A stretch of DNA of 64,000 nt from Candidatus Methylaffinis lahnbergensis (GCA_002890675.1 PEFW01000001.1:103610-167609), one strand, 5' to 3'; shown: positions 44,497 to 54,464, numbered from the stretch's first letter. A program made the numbers and translations. Notes: generated by a model from the sequence alone, not told the origin.

Positions 44497-45510
44497 TTGC
44501 GGTTGCTTTTGCTTGCAAGACCGGCTTTCGGCCGGATTCTACAAGGCTTCGCCGCCTGCGTGACCTTGCTCGCGCGATTGGCGGCATCTCTCCTGTGCCT
44601 GGCGGCTTGGCCCGTCGCGGCGCAGACGCCGGGAGCGGGAAAACCCGCCGTTCCTTCCCTGCGCTTGCCGCTCATTCCTGAGACCGCTCCCGCCGGTTCG
44701 GCGCACGGCATCGTCCGGCTATCGGCCCTTTTTGCCGCCACCGACACGCAGCCGGTGCGGGAAGGCCTGCAATGGCGCATATTCGAGGAAGTCCCCGGAA
44801 CGGACGGAAACCACAAGCTCGTCGCGCAATCCACCGACGCGACGCCAAACCTGCCCCTTCCCAATGGCAATTTCGTCGTTCATGCCGCCTTGGGGCTCGC
44901 GGGCGCGACAAAGCGTATCGCCATCAACGGCACGTTGTTAAACGAAACGCTCGTCCTTAATGCCGGCGGGTTGCGGATCGCGGGCCGACTTGGCGACACG
45001 CCCATCAACCCAGCGAAATTAGCCATTTCGATCTATGTTCCCGAACACGGCAATCCAGAAGCAAAACTGGTTGTCGCGAACGCCAAATCCGGCGACACCA
45101 TTGGCTTTCCGGAAGGCAATTATCATGTTGTGTCGACGCTGCTCGACGCGGCGGCCAACGGTTCGGCGAGCCCGACGAATTCGGTGATCAGCGCCGATTT
45201 GCGGGTTCAGGCCGGGAAGCTGACCGATGCAATGCTGCGTCACCGCGCCGCCACCATGACTTTGAAGCTGGTGAACAGCCCCGGCGGCGAAGCCCTCGCG
45301 AATACGGCGTTCACGATCCTGACGCCGGGCGGCGACGTCATCCGCGAGATGATCGGCGCGTTTCCTGCCGCCACGCTGGCCGAAGGCGAATATGTCGCGA
45401 TCGCGAGGCACGCCAGCCAAACCTATCAAACGACGTTCAAGGTCGTGTCCGGCGTCGACAAGGACGTCGAATTTCTCGCGCAGGAGGCACCGCCGCCGGA
45501 GACGCCGTGA
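44497..45510 (+). CDS. Exported protein of unknown function
   Basis: A TTG start at 44497 is supported by AAGGAG 6-11 bases upstream. The 337 residues open with a long signal peptide (LLARLAASLLCLAAWPVAA, then QTPGAG). The rest is made of repeated beta-rich segments: LQWRIFEEVPGTDGNHKLVA, LPNGNFVVHAALGLAGATKR, FPEGNYHVVSTLLDAAANGS, MTLKLVNSPGGEALANTAFT and LAEGEYVAIARHASQTYQTT. The recurring (P/A)xGxYxVxA motif suggests two or three related domains. The neighbour upstream is the YfhO-like protein, so the two probably act together at the cell envelope. Confidence 0.75.
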   Translation: MRLLLLARPAFGRILQGFAACVTLLARLAASLLCLAAWPVAAQTPGAGKPAVPSLRLPLIPETAPAGSAHGIVRLSALFAATDTQPVREGLQWRIFEEVPGTDGNHKLVAQSTDATPNLPLPNGNFVVHAALGLAGATKRIAINGTLLNETLVLNAGGLRIAGRLGDTPINPAKLAISIYVPEHGNPEAKLVVANAKSGDTIGFPEGNYHVVSTLLDAAANGSASPTNSVISADLRVQAGKLTDAMLRHRAATMTLKLVNSPGGEALANTAFTILTPGGDVIREMIGAFPAATLAEGEYVAIARHASQTYQTTFKVVSGVDKDVEFLAQEAPPPETP

Positions 45511-46005
45511 CTGCAATACTTGCGAAGCGCGTAAATCAAGAAAAACGCAAGGCTCTAAGATACGATCACCATTAGGTTCTCGAAAAAGAATTCGAGAGGC
45601 TTGCCGCGGGCGTTGTCACGTTACTGAAAATCGGGAGCAGCATCGTCGGAATCCGGAGCGACAGTCACGCCACAGTGACGATTTCGCGCCACGCCTGCAT
45701 GGCCGACCCCCTGAAGGCTCGGTGCATTCTTGCTGAGGTGAGAACATAAAGCCAGATCGCCTGTTGGATGATTTCGGGAGGGAAGTGGTAGCCGCCATAG
45801 CTTATCTTTAGTCATCATCGATGGTTACGGCTGAAGGTCACTGACGGCAAGCCCGCTGGCGACGTGACAATGCCATCATAACCGCTTTCCCTGGCTAACG
45901 ACGCTCATCGTCATTTAATCGTGTATTGATATGGCACTTGCAGGGCACAGCAATGAGGTGCACTTAGCGATTATTAGAGCCGCGGTGGAGTTGAGCTGAC
46001 ATTTT
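45511..46005. other. Gap with an IS6-family remnant
   Basis: The only recognisable part is at 45739-45800 on the - strand, where one frame reads SYGGYHFPPEIIQQAIWLY, the start of an IS6/IS26-type transposase. The rest is unrecognised. The base composition drops sharply at about 45900 on entering the AT-rich methyltransferase gene. Confidence 0.5.
45739..45800 (-). mobile_element. IS6-family transposase scrap
   Basis: The reading FPPEIIQQAIWLY matches the conserved FPPEVIxxAVWLYLRF block near the N-terminus of IS6-family transposases. It is only about 20 residues long. Confidence 0.55.
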
Positions 46006-46767
46006 TTAGTTATTTCGAAGCCAACTTTGGCAATCATTCCATTCAACAATCGGCAATTTCGCTACGTTTTCATAGAAATACGAAAATCGTTTATCACTTA
46101 ACTCATTTGTTAAATCGACTAAAGAAGGAGTATTGTTAGTAAGCCTTAGAACTCCAACCCCGTTATCGATTTTTATTATCTTGAAATCAATTCCTTCGGT
46201 TTTAGATAATTCAAACGCAACTTTCCATACATCACCAGTCCAGGCTTCTGAACTCACGATAGGAACATGATCTTCTATCCACGTTCTTGGCAGCATGTCG
46301 TGTAAAGCAATCCATCCACCAGGTTTGAGAAATTTAATTGAATTAATAACATCTCTACGAACTTGGTCATAGGTATGTAATCCATCTATGAATACCACAT
46401 CGAATAACGATTTATTCGCGTAAAAGAACTCGTCAGATGTCTTTCTTATGTTGCCTCCATCTTGTGGATCAACACCAACCTTATTTAAGACGGGTATCGA
46501 ATCGAATAGATCATTAGATGCGCATCCGATTTCAAGATAAGCGCAATTATGTTTTTTCCCAACAAGAAGATTCACAAGAGCAATACGGTTAAAATTAATT
46601 TCTTCCCAATTCCAGTCGAATGCTTTGCCGAATGAATTGTTTCTATACTTTTTTTGGAGAATCCAATATTTCAACCTACGAAGTGTTTCGTATAAATTCA
46701 ACATACGTATGGTTTCGTATAGAAATATTGTCTTGTAATATCGAGTTTTTCCGATTTCATTAGGCAT
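46006..46767 (-). CDS. Class I SAM-dependent methyltransferase of a polysaccharide cluster
   Basis: From the ATG at 46767 (GGAGAG about 10 bases upstream) the protein has 253 residues. AYLEIGCASNDLFDSIPVLN is motif I (E/DxGxxxG variant), VGVDPQDGG motif II, and FDVVFIDGLHTYDQVRRDVI with FLKPGGWIALHDMLPRTW fills motifs III-IV, as in TylF/CmcI-like or family 24 enzymes found in sugar and polysaccharide loci. The frame is open to 46944 but the upstream codons are GC-rich and out of character. The gene is much more AT-rich than its neighbours, which points to recent transfer. Confidence 0.8.
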   Translation of the reverse strand: MPNEIGKTRYYKTIFLYETIRMLNLYETLRRLKYWILQKKYRNNSFGKAFDWNWEEINFNRIALVNLLVGKKHNCAYLEIGCASNDLFDSIPVLNKVGVDPQDGGNIRKTSDEFFYANKSLFDVVFIDGLHTYDQVRRDVINSIKFLKPGGWIALHDMLPRTWIEDHVPIVSSEAWTGDVWKVAFELSKTEGIDFKIIKIDNGVGVLRLTNNTPSLVDLTNELSDKRFSYFYENVAKLPIVEWNDCQSWLRNN

Positions 46768-47079
46768 TTTATTCACGCTCTCCTGCAAAAAATGTTTCAA
46801 GGCGCATGTTATACCAGCGGCATTGATCTCTTTGCAAATAAGGGCTCGCGTGTAATTAACGTCCTTGAGCGTGTTGCGTCGCATGAAACGCTCTCGCCGC
46901 GGTGCCAAAGCGCATCGCCTCAATTGCCACACGATATGGGGCATCGGTCATTCCCTTATGCCGCTGGTATTAGTTCAACTCGCTTCTGAAGGCAAGGTGG
47001 GCGCAAGGATGGCCCTCATTTCCCTGCTCACAGAGCATCGCCACGAGGCCCTCACAGAACCATTATCCCCTCAATACAC

Positions 47080-48393
47080 TCACCAGAACGCGACAAAAAT
47101 ACCGGCGCCAGTAGCGCAACAGACCAGACAGTACAGCCGAACCGATACCGCATCTTTATACTGGCGAGCCGCTGCCTCGCCGTACCCCAACATGCAAATG
47201 AGCGCCGCGCCGGAAAGAATCCACGGAGCAGCCAAAATGCCCCAGAGCGGAAGCAGAAGCACCAGCGCGCCGCAGGTGAACGCGAGGGCAGCGATCTGGG
47301 TGCCAACCCGCCAACGGATCTGTCCCGACGCAACAAGTTGCATGCCAAAAGCGGACCCGGGAACTTTCAGCATGAGGAAGACGCCGACGCCGGGCCAGAG
47401 CGGCCGGACGGCATCATAGGCGGGACCGAAAACGATCGGGGTGCCAAGCGGGCCGAAGACGATCACGCAAAGGCCGGCGACAATGCCGAGCGCAAAGAAC
47501 TCCAGGTTCATGCGCTTCGCCAGGGACCGGTAGTCGTCCGCCTTTCCGCTCGTATGGAGACTGGCCAGCGGCGGCAGATAGACCGTCGCCAACATGCCCA
47601 CGATCGGCATGGCGTTCTGCACGAGCCGGGTCACCACCACATAGCGGCCGACGGAAGCGGTGTCGACGAAGAAGGCCATGATCACCACGTCAATCTGATT
47701 GCCGGCATTCGACAGAATGAGATCGACGGCATACACCTTTGAGGCAACCAGCAAGGCGAGCCCGTCGCGAAATATCCCGCGTGCCGTCGTCCGGAATCCG
47801 GCCAGGGTTTCCCGGATCGCGTGGAGCGCTGCAACGAGATAAAGAACCCGTCCGACCGCGAAGAAAAACGCCGTGGGCAGCACGTCGCGGGTCACGGTCG
47901 CCGCGACGACCACCAAGGCGACGGAGACGAAGGTCGTCCACGCTACGATAATCATTTCCCTGTCGAACAACGACCGGACGCGCAGAGCGATGAGGCCGAC
48001 GTCGGCGGTCGCGGCCGCGAAGTAGCCAATGATGGTGAGCGTGGCCGCGCGTTCCTCGTGGGCCGAAAGTCCCAATAGATGCACCCAGACCAGACAGGGC
48101 AGAAGGAACATTACACTGAGGAACGCTTTGACAATCACAGCGAGCGATATCAGCCCATCGCGCCGCTCCGGCTTGGCACTGCCCCAACGCATGGCATAGG
48201 TGTTCATGCCGAAATCTGATACCAGCGAAGCCAGGGCCGCGACCGTGATCGCGGAACCAATGACCCCGAATTGATGCGGACCGAGGAACCGCACCTGGAT
48301 AAGAAACGTTATCAGCCCCCCCGCGAGCCGCAGAATCGATGTCAGGACAGCAAAGAATTTCGACCGCCGGATCGAACGTGAGGCTGGCGTCAT
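47080..48393 (-). CDS. Polysaccharide flippase (Wzx-like, MOP superfamily)
   Basis: The 437-residue protein has about 12 to 14 membrane helices and the MOP/Wzx pattern: KFFAVLTSILRLAGGLITFL, RFLGPHQFGVIGSAITVAAL, LVASKVYAVDLILSNAGNQI, DVVIMAFFVDTASVGRYVVV and FGPAYDAVRPLWPGVGVFLM. It would flip lipid-linked repeat units across the inner membrane. The ATG overlaps the stop of the polymerase gene (ATGA), so they are translated together. The protein's own stop lies near 47080, after which the cluster changes direction of composition. Confidence 0.88.
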   Translation of the reverse strand: MTPASRSIRRSKFFAVLTSILRLAGGLITFLIQVRFLGPHQFGVIGSAITVAALASLVSDFGMNTYAMRWGSAKPERRDGLISLAVIVKAFLSVMFLLPCLVWVHLLGLSAHEERAATLTIIGYFAAATADVGLIALRVRSLFDREMIIVAWTTFVSVALVVVAATVTRDVLPTAFFFAVGRVLYLVAALHAIRETLAGFRTTARGIFRDGLALLVASKVYAVDLILSNAGNQIDVVIMAFFVDTASVGRYVVVTRLVQNAMPIVGMLATVYLPPLASLHTSGKADDYRSLAKRMNLEFFALGIVAGLCVIVFGPLGTPIVFGPAYDAVRPLWPGVGVFLMLKVPGSAFGMQLVASGQIRWRVGTQIAALAFTCGALVLLLPLWGILAAPWILSGAALICMLGYGEAAARQYKDAVSVRLYCLVCCATGAGIFVAFW

Positions 48394-49814
48394 TGCGGGG
48401 GAACCGCCGATTTAACGCCATTTCGCGCGCCCCCAGCCCGTAAGGATTTGCTCATGCCATAGCCGAGGGCGAGGGCCGCGACAAACTCCAGCAATTCGTC
48501 GGTGAACGGCGACGATGCGATCGAAATCGCCAAGATCAGCAACAGGAACGCGAGGCACAAACGGCGCAAGGCCTCATCAGCGGACGTTGCATTCGGATCA
48601 CGATGGACAATATACACGCCGCACGACATCAGGAAAAGCAGGTAAAAGCTGACGCCCAGCGCACCACCCTCGGCGATCAGCTTTGCCCAGCCCGCATCCT
48701 CGAGGAATTTCGGCATTTCCGGGCTTCCTCCCCAAAGCAAATAGATCCCGTAGTCGTAATACAATTGACTATATCCAAATAAAATAGAGCCCACGCTTCC
48801 GAACGTTCCGCCTCCGGTCCCGAGCGGGAAATGGTCGGCCGCGATGCGGAAGGACGCATCCATCATGGCGGCGCGTACAGTGTCAATGGCATTACTGCCG
48901 TAGAACATGCCGACATGACCCAATATGGCGGTCCCCAGCTCCGTATAGTTAAGCACGAAAGCCGCAACGCCCGCCAGCACTGCAAGTCCCACGCCGAGCG
49001 ATCCAAATCCTGACCGGGACGTGCGAAAGATGATCAGTAGGCCGACAAAGCATCCGACGATTTCCTTGATCGAAACAACGAGACAAACGAACATGACAAA
49101 CAACGCGCAGAGCATAAGGTCAAGCGTCCGCTTCCGCAGCTGGTAACGCGTTGCGGCCGCGAAGGCACCAAAGGCATAGAGCCATGCGACTTGGTTTTGG
49201 TGCAAGAAAAGCCCTTGCGGCTGTACAAAAACACCTTTCATCGCCAGCGGATCGCCCTTGACGCTCACGCCCGTGCTCAGATCGTAGAATATGAAGGGAA
49301 TATTGATTAGGCACAGAATGATGATCAGAATAAAGAGACTTTCAAATACCTGCATCGCGCTGCCCGTCCTCTTGAAAAGCCATGCAAAAGCAAACGTCAT
49401 AATGGCGAGCTTGGAATCAAGTGCAATAGTTACTATTGCAGAAATTGGTTGGGAAACACCCCTATTGGGGAAAACAAACGCTCCGAGCATAAGAACCGCC
49501 CCGTAACCAAGCATGGTCAGAACAGGGAGCCAAGACCTCCGGTCTTGGAGAAACAAAAAGGCGAGGGGCAGCAAAATAAGGCACGTGATTTTATCAAGCG
49601 GCGAAGTCCCGTACTCCTGAGCTAACGCCAGTCTGATGTAGTGCACTGCCAAATAGAGATTGAAGAACGCGACCGTCACTAATGCGCCGGAACGGATGAC
49701 CGGCTTGGCGCGCCGCAAGCCTTTGCGAACGACGCGCCCGCCCGGTTCGGACAGCGGCCCTCCGACAACCCCATAAAGTGTTGGTTTGCGCAGGTTCACA
49801 TCCCTATGCGGCAA
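48390..49814 (-). CDS. O-antigen polymerase/ligase-like membrane protein (Wzy-like)
   Basis: The 474-residue protein has about 11 membrane helices and the large periplasmic loop near residues 290-400 (HVGMFYGSNAIDTVRAAMMD, ADHFPLGTGGGTFGSVGSIL, YYDYGIYLLWGGSPEMPKFL) found in Wzy polymerases and WaaL ligases. It probably joins flippase-delivered repeat units. Its start is a TTG at 49814 with no strong ribosome-binding site; an ATG a little downstream is possible. It lies between the glycosyltransferase (11 bases upstream) and the flippase (4-base overlap). Confidence 0.8.
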   Translation of the reverse strand: MPHRDVNLRKPTLYGVVGGPLSEPGGRVVRKGLRRAKPVIRSGALVTVAFFNLYLAVHYIRLALAQEYGTSPLDKITCLILLPLAFLFLQDRRSWLPVLTMLGYGAVLMLGAFVFPNRGVSQPISAIVTIALDSKLAIMTFAFAWLFKRTGSAMQVFESLFILIIILCLINIPFIFYDLSTGVSVKGDPLAMKGVFVQPQGLFLHQNQVAWLYAFGAFAAATRYQLRKRTLDLMLCALFVMFVCLVVSIKEIVGCFVGLLIIFRTSRSGFGSLGVGLAVLAGVAAFVLNYTELGTAILGHVGMFYGSNAIDTVRAAMMDASFRIAADHFPLGTGGGTFGSVGSILFGYSQLYYDYGIYLLWGGSPEMPKFLEDAGWAKLIAEGGALGVSFYLLFLMSCGVYIVHRDPNATSADEALRRLCLAFLLLILAISIASSPFTDELLEFVAALALGYGMSKSLRAGGARNGVKSAVPPQ

Positions 49815-49824
49815 ATCGTCCAGG

Positions 49825-50988
49825 TCAGCGACGGTTCGATTCGAGGCAAACTTTCAATAGCTGTCTGAGCGCGGAAAAATAGTCATCCTTTGTGAATTTG
49901 GCCGCATACTGCTTTGCAGCCACCGCGAGCCCGTTTCGCCGCTCCGGTTCATTCATAAGATTCTCGATTGCTCTGGCGAGCGCAGCGGGATGCCCGGCCT
50001 CCACGGCGATCGCCGTCACGCCATCGATCAGATACCCCTCCAACCCGAGCACATTGGTAGCAACGACAGGGACTCCGGCCGCGATCGCGGTTGAGAGCCG
50101 AACGTGGCCTGCACTCTTAAAATTCTCTTTAAGGCAAAGCACATAGATCGTGGCGCCAGCAAGGAGTCGTTGATGTTCGACAACGGCGATATCGCTGAAA
50201 ACTGTTGCACGCCCGCTCTTGTTGAAAGCGGCAACGTGCGCGAGGTCCTTGCCCCGGCACACGACGCAAAGAGGCCATTTTCCGAATTGCGCCGCTTCGA
50301 AAAGCACCTTCCAATCACAGCTATTGCGCCCGGAGGCGAGGACATATCCGCATTTCGCCGCGCCGGCCGGATCGTGGACCTTGCTGTCCCAGCCAAGCGG
50401 CCACGGAACCGTCTGGACCACGTCCTCCGGACGGCCGTAGCGCTCCACCTCACTTTCCCACCCGAGCGGCCACGGAACCACATGGAGCATTTTCTCGGGA
50501 AGGCCGTAGCGCTCCATGAATGTCCGGAGCTCCCAGTTGGTCATAACCTGAACGGCTAGAACAGACGCCCGCATACACGGCCCGATGACATATTTGTCGA
50601 GAAAGAGAACGGCCGCCGCGATGATGGGGCCTTTGCTCCAAACAGCGATATCGATACACTCGAAAATGACCATGTTGCGATTGCGCAAAAGCGCCTGCAG
50701 GACACAGATCATGCGTCCATACCGGTACCAATCCGGCACAATGAGCGTGAAATCCCGGCCAAACCAGATCAGCAGCAGCGCCCGCAAGAGGGAAATGCGC
50801 AGAAGAAAACGCGCAAAGCGCGATCCTATCTTTTCTTCAACGTATTTCTCGAACGGGAACACTATTTCACCCAGATTCCGAGAATACCAAAAGTCACACA
50901 ATACGTGCCTGTTATTGATATTTGGCATAAATGAATCAGCCCCACTTGGCCATACTACGCGCGATGGCTCGCTACCGGCGTTTGCCAA
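49825..50988 (-). CDS. Glycosyltransferase, GT-B-like, with an internal tandem duplication
   Basis: The 387 residues resemble family-1/4-type glycosyltransferases: AGHVRLSTAIAAGVPVVATN, followed by GLEGYLIDGVTAIAVEAGHP, AALARAIENLMNEPERR, the usual nucleotide-sugar and C-terminal helix region. In the middle, residues 159-181 (ERYGLPEKMLHVVPWPLGWE) and 182-204 (ERYGRPEDVVQTVPWPLGWD) are tandem copies of a 23-residue unit, two 69-bp repeats at 50446-50514 and 50377-50445. Relatives would be expected to have one copy. The ATG 20 codons downstream (50928) is an alternative start. It begins the polysaccharide gene run 49825-47080. Confidence 0.8.
   Translation of the reverse strand: MANAGSEPSRVVWPSGADSFMPNINNRHVLCDFWYSRNLGEIVFPFEKYVEEKIGSRFARFLLRISLLRALLLIWFGRDFTLIVPDWYRYGRMICVLQALLRNRNMVIFECIDIAVWSKGPIIAAAVLFLDKYVIGPCMRASVLAVQVMTNWELRTFMERYGLPEKMLHVVPWPLGWESEVERYGRPEDVVQTVPWPLGWDSKVHDPAGAAKCGYVLASGRNSCDWKVLFEAAQFGKWPLCVVCRGKDLAHVAAFNKSGRATVFSDIAVVEHQRLLAGATIYVLCLKENFKSAGHVRLSTAIAAGVPVVATNVLGLEGYLIDGVTAIAVEAGHPAALARAIENLMNEPERRNGLAVAAKQYAAKFTKDDYFSALRQLLKVCLESNRR
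50377..50514 (-). repeat. Two 69-bp tandem repeats inside the glycosyltransferase gene
   Basis: The units encode ERYG-x-PE-x6-VPWPLGW-(E/D)-S-x-V twice in frame. The copies differ at roughly a quarter of positions, so the duplication is not very recent. Confidence 0.85.
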
Positions 50989-51219
50989 GCGTTACAGCTT
51001 GCATACTTCATCATGCTCGACACTAGGGCCAACAAGAAGTTAACCAACACATCTTCTACGCCCTCTGCCATGAGAGCGTGCGCTGGTCCAAGCTGCGTGT
51101 CATAGGTTGCTCAACAACGACGAATGCTATCGTAGAAACTATGATAGGAGACGTAACACACGCGACAATCGAAATCCACCCTTCATGCAGTCCCGCCCAC
51201 GGCGAGGCATTCGGGTTAA

Positions 51220-51439
51220 CCAAGATTTTGCCTTGACAAAGCGGAGCTGATTGGTCCGGCGCTGGGGTTCGAACCGGGCGCCAGCATGAACGTTACGGCC
51301 GGTTTTGGATTTCAAACTTCCGGTCCTAAATGTGCGCTCCGGCACCAATTTCGTCGCCGATGTGACACTCGGCGTTGGCGATGTCGTGCATGATTATCTG
51401 GCGTTGGGTCAGGAGGCACGAGTCCGCCTCGCCAAGTAA
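51220..51439 (+). pseudogene. Degenerate C-terminal coding fragment, possibly of an outer-membrane protein
   Basis: Between the divergent genes at 49825-50988 and 51703-53604, one frame reads LDKAELIGPALGFEPGASMN and VTAGFGFQTSGP; after one extra base the next frame continues NVRSGTNFVADVTLGVGDVV, HDYLALGQEARVRLAK and a stop. The alternating pattern looks like beta-strands. It has no start and a TAA at 51217. The rest of 50989-51702 shows nothing recognisable. The identity is a guess. Confidence 0.3.
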
Positions 51440-51702
51440 CCGTATGGAGGCATAAAATAGGGACATGCAAACGAGCCTGCCAGTGGGTAGTTCTACCCAT
51501 AGCCGTTTTTAGGTACTCCGGCATATTGACTTTCAACCAGTTCAAAGGCTTTCCCTCGTACCGGAGCCCGTGCAATGAACGAAAAGCGTCCGCCGCGGCA
51601 GGCACGACAGCACGCCGACGATATTCTGGCAATGGCCCAGCACTCTAAAATACAGACGCGTGCGATGGATCGCCCGCAACTCGACACGGAGTGCTACGAA
51701 CA

Positions 51703-53604
51703 TCAGATCGCAACCTGCCGGCCGATTTCGACGACGTCGTCGTTTGGAAGCCTGAAGAAGTCGCTGTCGTGCACGGCGTTTCGCACCATCGCGGCGAAGA
51801 GAGCCTCCTCCCATTTGGCTAGACCCTTCGCGTCCTCCCTGGGAATGATCGTCCCGTGGCCGACGTAATAGGTGACGTCGTCGAGATCGAGGGCGCAGCC
51901 TTGCGTGTGTGCCTGCCGTAAAAGGACAGGAATGTCCGGCCTCTCCATGAATCCATATCGCGCCGTCGCGCGCCAAAAATTCGGGGCGACCTCAGTCACA
52001 GACTGGCGCTCGGACTCTTTGACCCAGGGGATGGATTCCATCACGACCCTGAGAGCGAGAAGCTGCTCGTGCAAAGCCCGATTGTGCTTGACGTGCCAGA
52101 CCATGACCGGCGGCGCGCCGCTCAAGGTCTTCGTGAGGAAGATTGCGGTGCCCGGAACGCGCGGAATCCTACGGGATTCGACCAAGCCCATGAACTCGTC
52201 CGCCGGAATGAGACGTTCGTTGAGAGCCTGTGCGACCGCGTTCCACCCACGATGCCAAATCAGCATGACGCCGTAGACGAGGCTGGCCAGAACCAGCGGA
52301 ACATATCCGCCGTCGGCGACCTTCACCAGATTCGCCAGGAAGAAGCTGGCATCGACGCAGAGGAAGGCGCCGGCGATCGCCCCGCTTGCGAGCAGGCCCC
52401 ATCCCCAAACCTCTCGCATGGCGATGAACAGGAGCGCCGAGGTCATAAGCATGGTCGCCGAAACAGCGATGCCATAGGCGGAGGCCAGATTGTCCGACTT
52501 GCCGAAGAACAGCGTCAGGCCGACGGTGGCGACCATGAGCAACCAATTAACGACGCCGACATAGATCTGTCCGTAGCCTTTCTCGGAGGTCTGTTTGATC
52601 CGCAGGCGTGGCAGCCAGCCGAGCTGGATCGCCTGCTTTGTCATCGAGAATGCTCCGGTGATGATCGATTGGCTCGCGATGATCGTCGCAATTGTCGCCA
52701 GGACAACGAAAGGAATGAGCAGCGGCTCGGGACACAGCCGGTAGAAGATGTTGCCGGTGGCCGGGGCGCCGGCAAGAACGATCGCGCTCTGGCCGGCATA
52801 ATTCAGGATCAGGCTCGGGAGGACGACGCCCGACCAGGCGAGCCGGATCGGGCGACGACCGAAATGCCCCATGTCGGCATAGAGCGCCTCGGCGCCGGTC
52901 ACGCAGAGAAAGACGCCACCCAGAACAAGGAAGCTCGCGTAGCCATTCGAGAACAGATAGCGAAGGCCAATGAGGGGGTTGAAGGCGGCGAAGACCGCCG
53001 GATGCCGCACGATCCCCAAGATGCCGAGCACCGCGATTGACAAAAACCAAAGGCCCATGACTGGGCCGAAGGCCTTGCCTATTCGAGATGTGCCCAGCGG
53101 CTGGATCGCGAAGAGGGCAACAAGAATAGCGACGGCCGCCGGCAGGACGTAGGTCTTCAATGCTGGGGTCGCGATGTTGAGTCCTTCGAGAGCGGAGAGG
53201 ACAGAGATGGCAGGGGTGATCGCACCATCGCCGTAGATCAGCGCGGCACCGAACAGCCCGACGGCGACGATCGCCGGCCTTTGATGTTTCTTGATTCCGA
53301 GCAGCGCCATGAGGGCGAGAATGCCGCCCTCCCCGTCATTGTCGATGCTCATCGCAACGGTCACGTATTTCACGGACGTGATCATGATCAGCGTCCATAG
53401 GATCAGCGAGAGGACGCCAAGGACGACGTCGGGAGTCGGCGTGCCGCCGGCCAGGTCGAGAACGGTCTTGAGCGTATAAAGCGGGCTCGTGCCGATATCG
53501 CCAAAGACGATCCCGAGCGCGGATAGGCCCATTGCCGCCAGACTCGACCGGCCGATGGAGGGAGCGGCATCAGGCTGGGGGATTTCGGGAGCGACTTGGA
53601 CCAT
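51703..53604 (-). CDS. kup: Potassium uptake protein Kup
   Basis: The 633-residue K+ importer has 12 membrane helices. Family blocks visible are ALGIVFGDIGTSPLYTLKTV near the start, NDGEGGILALMALLG, GDGAITPAISVLSALEG, GGVFLCVTGAEALYADMGHF, and SQSIITGAFSMTKQAIQLGW with QTSEKGYGQIYVGVVNW. The soluble C-terminal domain (PGTAIFLTKTLSGAPPVMVW) follows. The ATG at 53604 gives the typical N-terminus; the frame is open to 53637. The 224 bases between its start and thiE hold no credible gene. Confidence 0.96.
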   Translation of the reverse strand: MVQVAPEIPQPDAAPSIGRSSLAAMGLSALGIVFGDIGTSPLYTLKTVLDLAGGTPTPDVVLGVLSLILWTLIMITSVKYVTVAMSIDNDGEGGILALMALLGIKKHQRPAIVAVGLFGAALIYGDGAITPAISVLSALEGLNIATPALKTYVLPAAVAILVALFAIQPLGTSRIGKAFGPVMGLWFLSIAVLGILGIVRHPAVFAAFNPLIGLRYLFSNGYASFLVLGGVFLCVTGAEALYADMGHFGRRPIRLAWSGVVLPSLILNYAGQSAIVLAGAPATGNIFYRLCPEPLLIPFVVLATIATIIASQSIITGAFSMTKQAIQLGWLPRLRIKQTSEKGYGQIYVGVVNWLLMVATVGLTLFFGKSDNLASAYGIAVSATMLMTSALLFIAMREVWGWGLLASGAIAGAFLCVDASFFLANLVKVADGGYVPLVLASLVYGVMLIWHRGWNAVAQALNERLIPADEFMGLVESRRIPRVPGTAIFLTKTLSGAPPVMVWHVKHNRALHEQLLALRVVMESIPWVKESERQSVTEVAPNFWRATARYGFMERPDIPVLLRQAHTQGCALDLDDVTYYVGHGTIIPREDAKGLAKWEEALFAAMVRNAVHDSDFFRLPNDDVVEIGRQVAI

Positions 53605-53861
53605 CACTTCACATCCTGGATATTCAGACTGCCTCATGTCTCAATAGCGGTAACACAAGACGCCCAAAGCCAAGGGAAAATGTCGTTTCGACGACAAAAT
53701 ATTTCGTTTGATACAATAGGCTTTGAATTTTGAGCCAAAGTTCCTCATCCCAGAATTCAGAGAAGGGCGCACGACCTATAAGAGTGAAACGCACACGGAA
53801 CATACCCCTCCAAATTTGCGCCACGACAGAGCAACATTGCCAAGAGGAATCAAGCAAATTT

Positions 53862-54464
53862 TCAGGTAAACCTCCGCGTGGCCTTGACCCAATCCCGCGC
53901 GCGTTGTTCCGGATCGGCGTTGCGCGCGATGTCGCTCACAACCGCCGCGCTATCCGCCCCTGCTTGCAGCACTTCCGCGACGCGATCGAGCGTGATCCCG
54001 CCGATCCCAACAAGCGATGTCTTGCCGATTTTCTTCTTCCACTCAGCGATGCGCGGCAGGCCCTGCGGCGCGAAGGCCATGGCTTTCAGTATCGTCGGAT
54101 AAATGGGCCCGAGCGCGATATAATCCGGGCTTACGTCGAGCGCGCGGGAAAGTTCGGCCTCGTCATGCGTCGAGACGCCAAACCTCACCCCCGCGCGGCG
54201 GATCGCGGCAAGGTCCGCCGTCGCGAGATCGCCCTGGCCGAGGTGGATGAAATCGCAGCCGGCGTCCATCGCTTGTTGCCAATGATCATTGACGACGAGT
54301 TTCGCGCCGTGGCGCTCGCAAAGCGCATTGGCCTCCTTGATTTCCGCGCGGATCGTTGCGTCCGGCTGATTTTTGATCCGCAGTTGCGCGAGCCGCACGC
54401 CGCAAGGCAAAAGCCGCGCGATCCAGGCTGCGCTGTCGACGATCAAATAGAAACGATCAAGCAC
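53862..54464 (-). CDS. thiE: Thiamine-phosphate synthase
   Basis: ThiE joins hydroxymethylpyrimidine pyrophosphate to the thiazole phosphate to make thiamine phosphate. The 200 residues form a TIM barrel with [53 protein letters not shown] and [12 protein letters not shown] (phosphate-binding), then [20 protein letters not shown]. It is the last gene of thiO-thiS-thiG-thiE and overlaps thiG by eight bases. It is somewhat divergent from the enterobacterial type, as usual in this group. Confidence 0.93.
   Translation of the reverse strand: MLDRFYLIVDSAAWIARLLPCGVRLAQLRIKNQPDATIRAEIKEANALCERHGAKLVVNDHWQQAMDAGCDFIHLGQGDLATADLAAIRRAGVRFGVSTHDEAELSRALDVSPDYIALGPIYPTILKAMAFAPQGLPRIAEWKKKIGKTSLVGIGGITLDRVAEVLQAGADSAAVVSDIARNADPEQRARDWVKATRRFT

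Noticed and set aside
53624..53857. A 77-codon frame between kup and thiE
   Set aside because: No ribosome-binding site, no motif and no conserved pattern; it lies in a likely promoter region.
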